This document shows positions 1 to 9,038 of a stretch of DNA of 64,000 nucleotides, in pieces (positions within the stretch are counted from its first letter, which is position 1; every line of letters starts with the position of its first letter). Below the pieces are notes generated by a model. The model was not told the DNA's origin. It ran no database searches and worked only from the letters and a program-made list of their open reading frames with translations. A program made the translations under genes and the position numbers. This DNA comes from Photorhabdus heterorhabditis. Lineage in GTDB: Bacteria; Pseudomonadota; Gammaproteobacteria; Enterobacterales; Enterobacteriaceae. The stretch is taken from positions 16,066 through 80,065 of the forward strand of contig NZ_RCWA01000020.1 in NCBI RefSeq assembly GCF_018448905.1, given 5' to 3'.

Positions 1-1008
1 TTGAACTGTATTTATATTAATTCCCATAATATCATGAACTGATTGAGTTATTTTTTTACTGTCAGCATCTGAGAGTTTGTTCACACCAGCTTCAATTAAT
101 TCTATCCATTCAGTTTGATCCCTAACTGTTACACAAGGCTTCCGGAAGAAGAAAGCTTCTTTTTGTAGTCCTCCACTGTCTGTGATAACTATAGTTGTGT
201 TTTTAAGTAGCCAGAGCATTTCTAAATATCCAATGGGTTCAATTAAATGGACATCTAAATGTAAATCATATTTTTCTAACATTTTTTTAGTTCTTGGGTG
301 AAGTGGAAAAACAACCGGATAAATTGTTTTATGTATATAATTTAATGCGCTCACTATTTCAGTTAAACGTTTTTGATTATCTGTATTTTCAGCACGATGC
401 AGTGTAGTTAATATAAAATTTTGTATAGAGTACAGCCCATCAGGTTTTTTTGCCATTTGGCTAAAATATAAAGCTGCATCTTCCATCACATCCCCGACGT
501 TTTTTATCTTAATCGGCTTTGAACCGAAACCTTCTCTTTGCAGATTATTGGTGGCGGTATCTGTTGGGCAGAAAAGTATTGAACTCACATTATCTGTTAA
601 TATTCTATTTATCTCTTCTGGCATTTTTATATTAAAACTACGCAAACCGGATTCAACATGTATAACCGGAATATGTAATTTAGACGCCGCTAATGCACCA
701 GCTAAAGTGGAGTTAGTATCACCATATACCATGACCGCATCGGGCTTTTCTGTAATTAGTACTTTTTCAATATCAATGAGCATTTTACCAGTCATTTCAC
801 CATGAGAGCCGCCATGAATATTAAGAGTGTAATCAGGATGAGGAATTTTTAATTCATTAAAAAATATATCAGACATGTTAGTATCAAAATGTTGACCTGT
901 ATGAATGATAATTTCTTTAAATTTATTATGCTTTTTTAAAGCACGAGATACTGGACTTGCTTTAATGAATTGCGGCCTGGCGCCTAATACGGTTAGGATT
1001 TTTTTCAT
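1..1008 (-). CDS. wbpI: UDP-2,3-diacetamido-2,3-dideoxyglucuronate 2-epimerase (WbpI-like), 3' end outside window
   Basis: The minus-strand frame is open from an ATG at 1008 to the window edge, 336 codons without a stop. The protein begins MKKILTVLGARPQFIKASPV and carries the non-hydrolysing UDP-GlcNAc 2-epimerase signatures GDTNSTLAG, HVESGLRSFN and MPEEINRILTD, followed by HRAENTD and TDSGGLQKEA. These belong to the WecB/WbpI fold. Because wbpA, wbpB, wbpD, wbpE and wbpG homologues lie in the same operon, I assign it to WbpI, which inverts C2 of UDP-GlcNAc(3NAc)A to give UDP-ManNAc(3NAc)A, rather than to WecB. Relatives are about 350-380 residues, so only the last few dozen residues are missing. 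It starts 5 bases after the stop of the upstream glycosyltransferase, so it is cotranscribed. WecB-like activity on UDP-GlcNAc itself is the main alternative. Confidence 0.85.
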   Translation of the reverse strand, partial: MKKILTVLGARPQFIKASPVSRALKKHNKFKEIIIHTGQHFDTNMSDIFFNELKIPHPDYTLNIHGGSHGEMTGKMLIDIEKVLITEKPDAVMVYGDTNSTLAGALAASKLHIPVIHVESGLRSFNIKMPEEINRILTDNVSSILFCPTDTATNNLQREGFGSKPIKIKNVGDVMEDAALYFSQMAKKPDGLYSIQNFILTTLHRAENTDNQKRLTEIVSALNYIHKTIYPVVFPLHPRTKKMLEKYDLHLDVHLIEPIGYLEMLWLLKNTTIVITDSGGLQKEAFFFRKPCVTVRDQTEWIELIEAGVNKLSDADSKKITQSVHDIMGININTVQ

Positions 1009-1013
1009 ATCGA

Positions 1014-2120
1014 TTAATATCTAATTTGTTGGTAAAATTTAATTAATTTACTCTGTTCAATATTCCAATTGTATTTATTATTTACTGCGAGACATCCATT
1101 GTTACCCATTTCTTCCGCTATATCATGGTTATTTGATAAATAATCGATCGTATGAGCTAATTCTTTAGGATTCAATGGGTCGATGCAAATTCCACAATTG
1201 TTTCCTATAATGATATCTTTCCATAATGTAAAATTTGAAGCGATGACAGGAATACCTGCACTCATATATTCGAACATTTTATTGGGTTGTGCATCTATAT
1301 GATTTGGTTGTGGATGAAATAGAACCATTCCAGCAATAGATTTAGATAAAAGCTCCTTTGTTTCTGTGCGATTTAAGAAGCCAAGTTCATCTATTTTATG
1401 CCAATTCTTCATGCTTTTTATTTTATTTTCTAAATCTTTGTTAGAAAAATTGCCAGCTAATTTCATTTTTGTATCAGTGGAGAGGTGAGAGATTGATTCA
1501 ATCATCTCTTTTATGCCTCTAATACGGGAAATTCCGCCTACATAGCATACTTGTTTTTCTTTTTCACTCCATTCAATGTTACTATTATGTAACTCACCTA
1601 ATATGGGATAATTATTTATATCTATGGTTCTTTTATTTATTAATAGAAATTTATCACGTATAATAGGGGTTGCCGTAATGATACCACTAAATTTAGGTAT
1701 TGCCCATCTTTCATATAATGAAAACCCTTTTGATAGAAATCGAAGTATGTATTTATTTAGATATGGTTTACTTAGTAATTGTTTTGGTACATCTTCATGA
1801 GCATCAAATATTACTATTTTATTTTTTTTAAGTAATTTAAGTCCAATTGGGATTAGTTCTGGATCATGAAGGTGATAAATGTCTGCACTTAGTTCACAGG
1901 CTTTCTTATAAACTAGCTTTGTTGTTCTGAATATTCTATTTAAGCGACCAGGTAAGAAACCAACATCATAAATATTAATATTTTTATTTGTTTCATTTCC
2001 CCTTCCGTCAGCAACAATAAGAGAGACATCATATTTTTCTTGTTGTAAGGAAATACATTCTTTGAAAAAAATCCTAGTATCGTAACGAGAATGAACAGAT
2101 GTCATATGAGCTATTTTCAT
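1014..2120 (-). CDS. Glycosyltransferase of the GT4/GT1 type (WbpH-like position)
   Basis: A 368-residue GT-B glycosyltransferase. The N-terminal part has HMTSVHSRYDTRIFFKE and YHLHDPELIPIG, and the C-terminal nucleotide-sugar half has YVGGISRIRGI and the acidic donor-binding stretch EYMSAGIPVIAS, typical of the GT4 retaining family. There are no membrane segments, so it should act on the cytoplasmic face of the inner membrane, adding a sugar to the undecaprenyl-linked O-unit. It occupies the position of wbpH in the P. aeruginosa O5 cluster, between wbpG and wbpI, but sugar specificity cannot be read from sequence. Base composition is very AT-rich. It is separated from wbpG by 167 bases containing a short tandem repeat, the longest gap in this operon. 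Confidence 0.85.
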   Translation of the reverse strand: MKIAHMTSVHSRYDTRIFFKECISLQQEKYDVSLIVADGRGNETNKNINIYDVGFLPGRLNRIFRTTKLVYKKACELSADIYHLHDPELIPIGLKLLKKNKIVIFDAHEDVPKQLLSKPYLNKYILRFLSKGFSLYERWAIPKFSGIITATPIIRDKFLLINKRTIDINNYPILGELHNSNIEWSEKEKQVCYVGGISRIRGIKEMIESISHLSTDTKMKLAGNFSNKDLENKIKSMKNWHKIDELGFLNRTETKELLSKSIAGMVLFHPQPNHIDAQPNKMFEYMSAGIPVIASNFTLWKDIIIGNNCGICIDPLNPKELAHTIDYLSNNHDIAEEMGNNGCLAVNNKYNWNIEQSKLIKFYQQIRY

Positions 2121-2186
2121 TAATATTTTCCGTGTCGAAGTATCTTCTGGTTTTAATTTTATAAGTTGAAAAATATAAATTTTATG

Positions 2187-2215
2187 AAAATTATAAAATT
2201 ATAAAATTATAAAAT
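2187..2215. repeat. Short tandem repeat of an 8-mer (AAAATTAT)
   Basis: The unit AAAATTAT occurs three times in a row followed by a partial fourth copy, in the AT-rich gap between wbpG and the downstream glycosyltransferase gene. It lies about 67 bases upstream of the glycosyltransferase start, so slippage would change spacing but no reading frame. Confidence 0.75.
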
Positions 2216-2287
2216 AGAAATAAGGTTTATGCATAATATACTTAAAATTATCTCTGAAAATGGTTTGATTTTATCATTTGCAATTGT

Positions 2288-3427
2288 CTAAGAGTAGTTT
2301 TTTATATTCTTGTTGATTGTTTTTTCGGCAATTTGCTGGATTTTTTTGAAAAATCTAAAGTAACTATCCCAGTTTTTATATTCACTATAATTTTTCCCAG
2401 GTGATCGAATGAATTCATTTAGATCATTTTCAGAGATTTTTAATTTCTTTGCAATATATGAAAAATCTTCCCGTAATTCATTATCATCATATAAAGGCTG
2501 TTCTAATTCTAATAGTGATTCTTCTCTAGTTAATTGTTTACTTAATATAAGGCTAGATAAATGAGGCCTTCTTTTATCATAATTAAATTTAGTGGGTAAA
2601 TAATAATTTTGGAAAAATTTTGTAAATATTGATTCGCCATGTTTTCTACCGTAGTCCTTATAATCTATTTTTTCTTTTAGAAAAGTTAAGGCATCTTTTT
2701 TATTGTAAGGAAGATAATTCAATGGTCTTACAGTTCTAAACTTATGTATAAATGGATAAGTAAAGTAATATTGAAATATGCTGATAGTTTTATAATATTT
2801 TAATTTTGTAACTCCAAATTTTTTATGTATATCATGGAGATTAATAGCATCCATTGCTGAGTGATGCCAGCTAGTTGGAACGACTGATTCTGTTGCTATA
2901 TTACCACCACTGATTACATATTTGATTTTATGTTTTATAGCGTAGTGATATAAGGTGGAGAAAAATGCATGATCTTGTACTACATCTTGGTTTGCAACAC
3001 CAGATTTTAAATACGCTACTTGAAGATCCCTAATTTCATTCCAATTCATAACATGTGTATGAAAATCGAATCCAGTATGCTTTATAACCTGTTCTATATT
3101 GTAGACAGCCAACTCACTATTCCAGCCAGCATCAATATGAATTACTAATGGATTTAATCCATAATCTTTTAATATAACTGCTAAATATGCACTATCTATC
3201 CCACCACTGAGACCGATTATACAATCATACTTTTCGTTTTTCTTAGATGCTTTTATTTTCTTAATTATATTATTTAGCTTTTCTTTTCCAAGATCAGTTG
3301 GATACCATGATTTGCTCGTCTTATTATCAAAATCATTACAATGATTACAGACTCCATTGCTATCAAATGATATTGTTGGATCTGTGGTATCCATTACACA
3401 TCTAGTGCACACTTGATATTTTTTCAT
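2288..3427 (-). CDS. wbpG: N-acetyl sugar amidotransferase (WbpG/PseA family)
   Basis: A 379-residue protein that opens with CTRCVMDTTDPTI and CNHC, a four-cysteine likely zinc site, followed by the ATP-pyrophosphatase P-loop IIGLSGGIDSAYLA at about residue 70. This combination defines the N-acetyl sugar amidotransferase family (P. aeruginosa WbpG). With a HisH-type glutaminase and HisF-type ammonia channel it converts an N-acetyl group on a nucleotide sugar into an acetamidino group. The HisF-like and HisH-like partners are the next two genes upstream in the same operon, which supports the assignment strongly. The likely product here is UDP-ManNAc(3NAm)A. The gene is AT-rich like its neighbours from wzx onward. 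Family assignment is secure; the exact substrate is inferred from context. Confidence 0.9.
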   Translation of the reverse strand: MKKYQVCTRCVMDTTDPTISFDSNGVCNHCNDFDNKTSKSWYPTDLGKEKLNNIIKKIKASKKNEKYDCIIGLSGGIDSAYLAVILKDYGLNPLVIHIDAGWNSELAVYNIEQVIKHTGFDFHTHVMNWNEIRDLQVAYLKSGVANQDVVQDHAFFSTLYHYAIKHKIKYVISGGNIATESVVPTSWHHSAMDAINLHDIHKKFGVTKLKYYKTISIFQYYFTYPFIHKFRTVRPLNYLPYNKKDALTFLKEKIDYKDYGRKHGESIFTKFFQNYYLPTKFNYDKRRPHLSSLILSKQLTREESLLELEQPLYDDNELREDFSYIAKKLKISENDLNEFIRSPGKNYSEYKNWDSYFRFFKKIQQIAEKTINKNIKNYS

Positions 3428-3454
3428 ATAAATTTGCTCTTAATAAAATTAGTA

Positions 3455-4213
3455 CTACGATGATAAACTGTTAATTTCTTTATAATTAGGGTAGGTTAGT
3501 AGAATTCCATCATTAGGACCATAAAAGGTGAACATGGTTCCTATTGCTGAAGCTTGAGCTCCAGAATTAATTGCATCTCTTATATGATTAAATGAGCCTG
3601 CGCCACCAGAAATAACTATAGGAATATTTGTGAAATGAGATGCTTCTTTTATTAAAATGGTGTCAAATCCTTTTTTTGTTCCTTCATTATTAATTGAGGT
3701 TAAAATTATTTCTCCTGCACCAAGATTTTCTATATTTCTTATGTGTTCTTTGAAGTTCAATGTACACTTTTGTGTCCCAGATTTGGTATATATAATATAT
3801 TTACCTATAAAATTCTTTTTGACATCAATGGAGACAACTATACTTTGAGAACCAAACAGTGAGCTTGCTTCTTGAATGAGCTTAGGATTATTAACTGCAC
3901 TTGTATTCAAAATAATTTTTTCAAATCCTATAGAAAATATTTTTTCTATATCTTTAATATTTTTTATTCCTCCTCCATATGAAAGCGGCATAAATGCTTC
4001 TGAAGCAATTTCTTTTAAAATATCAAAATTAATTTCCCTATTTTTCACACTTGCTTCTATATCTAATAATACTAATTCATCTACTTCTTTATTATTAAAT
4101 ATTTTTACAGCGTTGATCGGATCTCCTATATAACGATGATTTTTGAATATCCTACCTTTTTGGAGACCATCGTTATTGAATAATAGTACGGGGATAACTC
4201 TGTGTCTTAGCAT
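3455..4213 (-). CDS. hisF2: HisF-like ammonia-channel subunit of the O-antigen amidotransferase
   Basis: A 252-residue beta/alpha barrel of the HisA/HisF family: MLRHRVIPVLLFNN at the N-terminus, LSYGGGIKNIKDIEK, NTSAVNNP, VVSIDVKK and the phosphate-binding VISGGAGSFNHIRDA near the end. True HisF has a catalytic Asp in the N-terminal CLDVKDG motif; here the aligned stretch is VLLFNNDG, so that Asp is Leu. The second barrel Asp (SID) is kept. This fits the specialised HisF2 paralogues that only pass ammonia to WbpG. It overlaps the hisH-like gene by 7 bases, so the two subunits are translationally coupled. It is therefore not a histidine-biosynthesis gene, although a start-to-end search would be needed to exclude residual cyclase activity. 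Confidence 0.88.
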   Translation of the reverse strand: MLRHRVIPVLLFNNDGLQKGRIFKNHRYIGDPINAVKIFNNKEVDELVLLDIEASVKNREINFDILKEIASEAFMPLSYGGGIKNIKDIEKIFSIGFEKIILNTSAVNNPKLIQEASSLFGSQSIVVSIDVKKNFIGKYIIYTKSGTQKCTLNFKEHIRNIENLGAGEIILTSINNEGTKKGFDTILIKEASHFTNIPIVISGGAGSFNHIRDAINSGAQASAIGTMFTFYGPNDGILLTYPNYKEINSLSS

Positions 4214-4836
4214 TTACAGTGAGACTCAATTAGATTCTTAAAGAAAAACATTCCGAATTTATGGCTTTTCTCTGGATGGAATTGAACACCATAAATATTA
4301 TCTTTTTTAACTGAACTTACAAATTCATTAATATAATTTGTCGTTGTTAGTATATTTTCATTATCTTGGCATTCTACATAATAAGAATGTACAAAATAGA
4401 ATCTATCGGGATTATCAGGATTTTGTTGAAATAAATTATTGTTAGTTTTTAATGATATATAATTCCATCCCATGTGTGGAATTTTTAGATTCCTATCTTC
4501 TTGGTTGTTAAATTTTTTAACGTTACCTTTTAACCAGCCTAGTCCGTTTGCAGTACCTTCTTCACTAGTATTAAATAATAGTTGCATTCCTAAACATATT
4601 CCAAGGAATGGGGTTTTTTCTTTAATTACTTTTTTACTAAGTATAGTCTGTATACCAGAATTGGATAATTTTTTCATCCCATAGTCAAAACTTCCAACTC
4701 CGGGTAAGATGATAAAATTAGAATTTGATATAATTTCTAAATCAGAAGTAATAACAGAGTCATATCCAACTTTTCTGAGTATATTTTGAATGGAACTGCT
4801 ATTACCCATTCCATAATCTATTATTGTAATTAACAT
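4207..4836 (-). CDS. hisH2: HisH-like glutaminase subunit of the O-antigen amidotransferase
   Basis: A 209-residue class I glutamine amidotransferase. The nucleophile Cys sits in LGICLGMQLLF (about residue 81) and the His-Glu pair in QFHPEKS near the C-terminus, so the triad is intact. The oxyanion region is ILPGVGSFDYGM. It should hydrolyse glutamine and feed ammonia through the HisF-like barrel to WbpG. The adjacent wzy ends 3 bases upstream and hisF2 overlaps the 3' end by 7 bases, so the three are one translational block. It is homologous to histidine-pathway HisH, but context places it in nucleotide-sugar amidation. Confidence 0.88.
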   Translation of the reverse strand: MLITIIDYGMGNSSSIQNILRKVGYDSVITSDLEIISNSNFIILPGVGSFDYGMKKLSNSGIQTILSKKVIKEKTPFLGICLGMQLLFNTSEEGTANGLGWLKGNVKKFNNQEDRNLKIPHMGWNYISLKTNNNLFQQNPDNPDRFYFVHSYYVECQDNENILTTTNYINEFVSSVKKDNIYGVQFHPEKSHKFGMFFFKNLIESHCKC

Positions 4837-4839
4837 GTT

Positions 4840-6123
4840 TTATCTTCTACTATAAATGTTATCCGATTTTTTTGTAATTGATAATATAATTATGAGCAAT
4901 AAAATGCCCGAGCTTATTAGAGCAGTTGTAAAAGATTGTTCTATTAGGAGAAAGCTATATAGAATTGATGTGGCTATTATTTCTACGTTTTTTGTTTTTA
5001 ACCATAATAGATCTAGATATATGAAAATTATAAAGATACAAATTAGGTTTATCATATATCCTATTAGTCCATATTTTAAAAAATAATATAAAAAGGTATT
5101 TGTGTTGGCATTGGTGCTTTGATTCTGAAAATATTTTTCACCGATGTAAAAAGTAACATCAGAGTTGGTGAGCCTTTTTCCATATAAAAAATTATCAGGA
5201 ATGCTGATTTCATTAAGATAATAATTCTGTATTAAGGATGCAACAAAAATCAACCTCCTTATGAAATAATCAGCAAGGTATGAGTACTCAAATATGAATG
5301 ATTCTATGAGTGACGTTAGGCTAATAAAAACTAATAATTTTATTATGAGTAAAGCCATATTTTCTATTTTATTTTTCTTCATATAAGCAGCAAAAATCAT
5401 CATAGCTATGACATATAAAAAGGGACTCTTTAAACCTATAAACCAAAAAGTTATAAATGGAAATAACAAAGAAGCAATGAAGCATTTTTTATTTTTGTAT
5501 ATTATACTATAAAAGGCTAGTAGCGGAATTAATCCATTTGTTGTAATATTTAATATATAAGGAAATAGTAGGTCCTTCCCTAAATAATCTCTTGCTAATA
5601 GTCTTCGTTGATACATTGAATCTAGAGATAAAGAACCAACTGGGATTTCAATGATTAGATTGCATATAGTGATTATAGAAAAAAGTATTGATATAAGAAA
5701 TAATGTATTTCTTGGTAAAATAGGATAATATAATTTTATCTTTCTTAACTCATGTGCTATTTTCTTTTTTAGAATTGCTATTAATATTGGAGGAATATAT
5801 AGGAATAAATAAAATAACATATAGTTATTATATGCTAGTTTAGTGATATTAGAAAAGTAACTGGTATATAATAGGCTAAATATAGTATATATAATAATGA
5901 AGATGTCTGATGGAGTTCTTATCTTTCTTGATATTAGCAATGTACATATAATACAGCTTATTATACAATAAAGTGTGCTATATTGATTCCATGTTACTTC
6001 TTTCATTCCAGAATATGAATTATTGGGCTGTATTTGATAATTATAAATTAAAAGGGTTGTTATTAGAAAAACCTGAATTAACATAAAGTTAATTATCAAT
6101 CTATGAATATATTTAATTGACAT
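4840..6123 (-). CDS. wzy: O-antigen polymerase, Wzy-like multispanning membrane protein
   Basis: A 427-residue highly hydrophobic protein with roughly 10-12 predicted membrane segments and a longer loop at about residues 310-350 (around DNFLYGKRLTNSD), the usual arrangement of Wzy polymerases with a large periplasmic loop. Wzy proteins share little sequence identity, so the call rests on topology, length and position between wzx and the amidotransferase genes. Wzy joins O-units on undecaprenyl diphosphate at the periplasmic face. It overlaps the start side of its upstream neighbour wzx by 11 bases. The DNA is among the most AT-rich in the window. A different integral membrane role is possible but less likely. 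Confidence 0.75.
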   Translation of the reverse strand: MSIKYIHRLIINFMLIQVFLITTLLIYNYQIQPNNSYSGMKEVTWNQYSTLYCIISCIICTLLISRKIRTPSDIFIIIYTIFSLLYTSYFSNITKLAYNNYMLFYLFLYIPPILIAILKKKIAHELRKIKLYYPILPRNTLFLISILFSIITICNLIIEIPVGSLSLDSMYQRRLLARDYLGKDLLFPYILNITTNGLIPLLAFYSIIYKNKKCFIASLLFPFITFWFIGLKSPFLYVIAMMIFAAYMKKNKIENMALLIIKLLVFISLTSLIESFIFEYSYLADYFIRRLIFVASLIQNYYLNEISIPDNFLYGKRLTNSDVTFYIGEKYFQNQSTNANTNTFLYYFLKYGLIGYMINLICIFIIFIYLDLLWLKTKNVEIIATSILYSFLLIEQSFTTALISSGILLLIIILSITKKSDNIYSRR

Positions 6124-7348
6124 ATTTAGAATATTTATATGAAATATATAGATAAATAATATATAGGGTTGTATAGCATAAAGAATATGAGATTATGCTT
6201 ATCTTAACTGTCGAAATAACAGTAAAAGAGAATAATGTGAAAGTTAATAAAGAAAGCTGCCAGATAAGATCTATGTGCTGTTTCTGTGCTATATACAAGG
6301 TATAGCTTAATGGACTTGAAACAAAACGCAAAGCAAACATTGGCATTAACCATACACCTATTAGCCCAGATATTTCCCATTCTTCACCAAATAATAACGA
6401 AAATGTTGGTCTTAGAAGAAATATAGAACATACTATCATGATGATTGATAATATTATTAATACATTAAAGGTTTTCTTATATTCATCTCTACATGAACCT
6501 TTGACACGATAGCTTGTAGATGCACTTTTAATGAAAACATCTCTTACTGCACCTCCGAGTAGAGATATTGGTGCACCAAGTGTTCTGATAGTTAAGGAAA
6601 GGTATCCTGCCCATTCTGCACCGAATCTATAATTTACTAAGATAATTGGCAATTGAGCAGATAAGTTGTTAGTTGCATCGGCTGGTAAAGAATATAATAG
6701 GAAATTTTTATGTTTTCTCCATTTTTTCTTGAATATTGGAAAAGTAAAAGCTTTTAACTCTTTTCTAGTTATAGGTAATACTTTTAGGCAAAAAATACAA
6801 GAAAATATACTTCCTGATACATATCCTATGATTATATTTGATAAGTTAGGTTCTATATATCCAGATATTATTTGTGGAACTGTAATAAAGAAGTTCTGAG
6901 AGATTCTTATAATTCCTAACTTTTTAAAATATCCTCCACATGAGAGCCATGATTGAGTTGTTGTATAAATGGAATAACAGATACTTACGGGAATAATTGT
7001 TATAAGGAAAATATTCTTTGAGGTTTCGGGACTTTCTATATAAATATAGAATAACATTAATATTATTAGTGAAAATGATATTAGTGTTATATTTATTAAA
7101 GTTACTATTAATGTATTATTCCTTTCATAGCCATCTTCTTCTATACCAAAGGAAGACTCAAATCTGGCTGTGAGTATTATTGAAAGTAATATAGTAATAC
7201 TAAGCCAGGTTGCGAATTCACCAATATTACCTGGACTATATAGTCTGACTATTAGTAAAGAGCCAAAGATTGGAATTAATTGTGATATCAGTGTTCCTGA
7301 AAAAACTGTCCCAACCTTTGACCAATAATCATTTACTTTTATAGTCAT
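6113..7348 (-). CDS. wzx: O-unit flippase, Wzx-like polysaccharide exporter
   Basis: A 411-residue membrane protein with about 12 hydrophobic segments and the N-terminal pattern of the polysaccharide transport family (VFSGTLISQLIPIFGSLLIV, then RLYSPGNIGEFATW). These features are typical of Wzx flippases, which move undecaprenyl-linked O-units across the inner membrane. It begins with an ATG at 7348 overlapping the last 4 bases of wbpE and ends inside the beginning of wzy. It is the first gene after the abrupt fall in GC content, and so marks the start of the serotype-specific AT-rich block. Confidence 0.85.
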   Translation of the reverse strand: MTIKVNDYWSKVGTVFSGTLISQLIPIFGSLLIVRLYSPGNIGEFATWLSITILLSIILTARFESSFGIEEDGYERNNTLIVTLINITLISFSLIILMLFYIYIESPETSKNIFLITIIPVSICYSIYTTTQSWLSCGGYFKKLGIIRISQNFFITVPQIISGYIEPNLSNIIIGYVSGSIFSCIFCLKVLPITRKELKAFTFPIFKKKWRKHKNFLLYSLPADATNNLSAQLPIILVNYRFGAEWAGYLSLTIRTLGAPISLLGGAVRDVFIKSASTSYRVKGSCRDEYKKTFNVLIILSIIMIVCSIFLLRPTFSLLFGEEWEISGLIGVWLMPMFALRFVSSPLSYTLYIAQKQHIDLIWQLSLLTFTLFSFTVISTVKISIISYSLCYTTLYIIYLYISYKYSKYVN

Positions 7349-8418
7349 AGTATTTGCTTGCAGATATCTATGATCGAAGATGTTTCTAAATAAGGATGCA
7401 TCGGTAAGCTAATCACTTCCTGGGCGATTTCATCACCCACAGGCAGAGTGATATTACTGGCCACCGCAGGTTGTTTATTCAAGGGAATAGGATAATGAAT
7501 GGCGGTTGGGATGCCTTGTTCTTTTAATTTTCGCTGTAATTCGTCCCGGTTTTTAACCCGGATAGTATATTGCGCATAGGCAGAGAGATTGTGTGGCTCA
7601 ATATAGGGTGTGGTCATGATGCCAATGTTATTCAATGCCTGATTGTAGTTTGTGGCAACTGTCTGACGTAATGCCATTTCTTCATCAAATATGTCCAGTT
7701 TGGGGAGTAGAATGGCCGCTTGCAGGGTATCTAAACGGCTATTCACTCCAACTCTGACATGGTGGTATCGCCTGTCTTGTCCATGGCGGGCAATTTGACG
7801 AATAATTTTCGCCAGCTCTTCATCGTGGGTGAAAATAGCCCCGCCATCACCGTAACACCCCAGGGGTTTACTGGGGAAGAAACTGGTACAAGAAATTGTG
7901 GTCAGGTTACAGGAGCGTTTTCCTTTATATGTTGCGCCGAAACTTTGGGCCGCATCTTCTATGACGGTCAGGTTATGTTTTGCTGCAATGGCATTAATTT
8001 CGTCAAAATCGGCACATTGTCCATATAAGGAGACCGGAATAATTGCTTTGGTTTTGGCGGTAATCGCGGCTTCGAGTAAAGCCGGGTCTAAGTTGTACGT
8101 GGTGGGTTTGACATCCACATAGACCGGTATGCCGCCCAGCAGTGCGACGGTTTCAGCGGTGGCAATGTAGGTAAATCCGGGGGTAATGACCTCGTCACCC
8201 GGTTTGATGCCAATCGCCATTAAGGCAATTTGTAACGCATCGGTACCATTCGCGCAGGTAATACAATATGGCGCCCCGGTGTATGCAATCAGCTTTTCTT
8301 CTAATTCGGCCACTTCCGGCCCTAAAATATATTTGCCGTGGGTGAGGACCTTTTGGATATTCGCGTCAATGTTATCTTTAATTCTGCGTTGTTGAGCAGC
8401 CAGATCGGTAAATTGCAT
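7345..8418 (-). CDS. wbpE: PLP-dependent aminotransferase forming UDP-GlcNAc(3NH2)A (WbpE-like)
   Basis: A 357-residue DegT/DnrJ/EryC1-family aminotransferase. It has the cofactor features ANGTDALQIAL, the Asp of VIEDAAQSFGA that contacts the PLP ring, and the Schiff-base Lys in FFPSKPLGCYGDGGA (about residue 184). WbpE transfers an amino group to C3 of the 3-keto sugar made by WbpB. It lies directly downstream of wbpD and 4-base overlaps wzx. Base composition is near 50% GC and much more balanced than wzx and beyond, matching wbpA, wbpB and wbpD. The family is certain; the substrate comes from operon context. Confidence 0.92.
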   Translation of the reverse strand: MQFTDLAAQQRRIKDNIDANIQKVLTHGKYILGPEVAELEEKLIAYTGAPYCITCANGTDALQIALMAIGIKPGDEVITPGFTYIATAETVALLGGIPVYVDVKPTTYNLDPALLEAAITAKTKAIIPVSLYGQCADFDEINAIAAKHNLTVIEDAAQSFGATYKGKRSCNLTTISCTSFFPSKPLGCYGDGGAIFTHDEELAKIIRQIARHGQDRRYHHVRVGVNSRLDTLQAAILLPKLDIFDEEMALRQTVATNYNQALNNIGIMTTPYIEPHNLSAYAQYTIRVKNRDELQRKLKEQGIPTAIHYPIPLNKQPAVASNITLPVGDEIAQEVISLPMHPYLETSSIIDICKQIL

Positions 8419-8432
8419 TCTTTTATCCTTGC

Positions 8433-9020
8433 TTATTTAATTCGCACGACGGTCTGGTTATTGAGCTGATAAATATGGTGTGTGTGTGGACAAATGGTGG
8501 TGGCTTGTCCATGTAGCGGTAAATCGAGTTGTTCACCAAATTCACTCATCCAGCCAATCTGTTTGGCCGGTACACCCACCATCAGGGCATAATCGGGGAC
8601 ATCTTTATTCACGACCGCACCGGCGCCAATAAAGGCATAAGCGCCAATGGTGGTGCCACAAATAATGGTGCAATTGGCGCCTAAAGTGGCGCCTTTTTTT
8701 ACCCATGTGTTTTGATATTCACTTTTTCTTTCAATCAATGAACGGGGATTATAAACATTGGTGAAAACCATGCTGGGGCCACAAAATACGCCGTCTTCCA
8801 GATGAACGTTGTCATAAACAGAGACGTTATTTTGTATTTTGCAGTGATTGCCGAGGGTGACTTGATTGCCAATAAAGACATTTTGTCCTAACGAGCAGCC
8901 TTCGCCAATTTTGGCTCCAGAACAGACATGCGTAAAATGCCAGATACGGCTGTTTTTCCCGATTTGTGCCCCTTCATCAACGATAGCACTGGGATGTATC
9001 ATTACGTGTTCGGCTGACAT
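8433..9020 (-). CDS. wbpD: UDP-2-acetamido-3-amino-glucuronate N-acetyltransferase (WbpD-like)
   Basis: A 195-residue left-handed beta-helix acyltransferase. Hexapeptide repeats run from [14 protein letters not shown] through [19 protein letters not shown], then [20 protein letters not shown] and the second helix block [17 protein letters not shown]. The tail [20 protein letters not shown] is very characteristic of WbpD/WlbB. It acetylates the C3 amine, giving UDP-GlcNAc(3NAc)A, from acetyl-CoA in the cytoplasm. A second in-frame ATG at 9002 is possible; neither start has a clear ribosome binding site, so I keep the longer form. It sits between wbpB and wbpE with short gaps, as in other B-band-type clusters. 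Confidence 0.93.
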   Translation of the reverse strand: MSAEHVMIHPSAIVDEGAQIGKNSRIWHFTHVCSGAKIGEGCSLGQNVFIGNQVTLGNHCKIQNNVSVYDNVHLEDGVFCGPSMVFTNVYNPRSLIERKSEYQNTWVKKGATLGANCTIICGTTIGAYAFIGAGAVVNKDVPDYALMVGVPAKQIGWMSEFGEQLDLPLHGQATTICPHTHHIYQLNNQTVVRIK

Positions 9021-9038
9021 GAGGCTGGTTCCATGGGG

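Noticed and set aside
548-805. Plus-strand ORF of 85 codons inside the left-edge gene
   Set aside because: It is the opposite-strand shadow of wbpI, which has strong family motifs across the whole stretch.
3455-4836. Histidine biosynthesis hisFH genes
   Set aside because: No other his genes are present, HisF lacks a catalytic Asp, and wbpG is adjacent, so they belong to sugar amidation.
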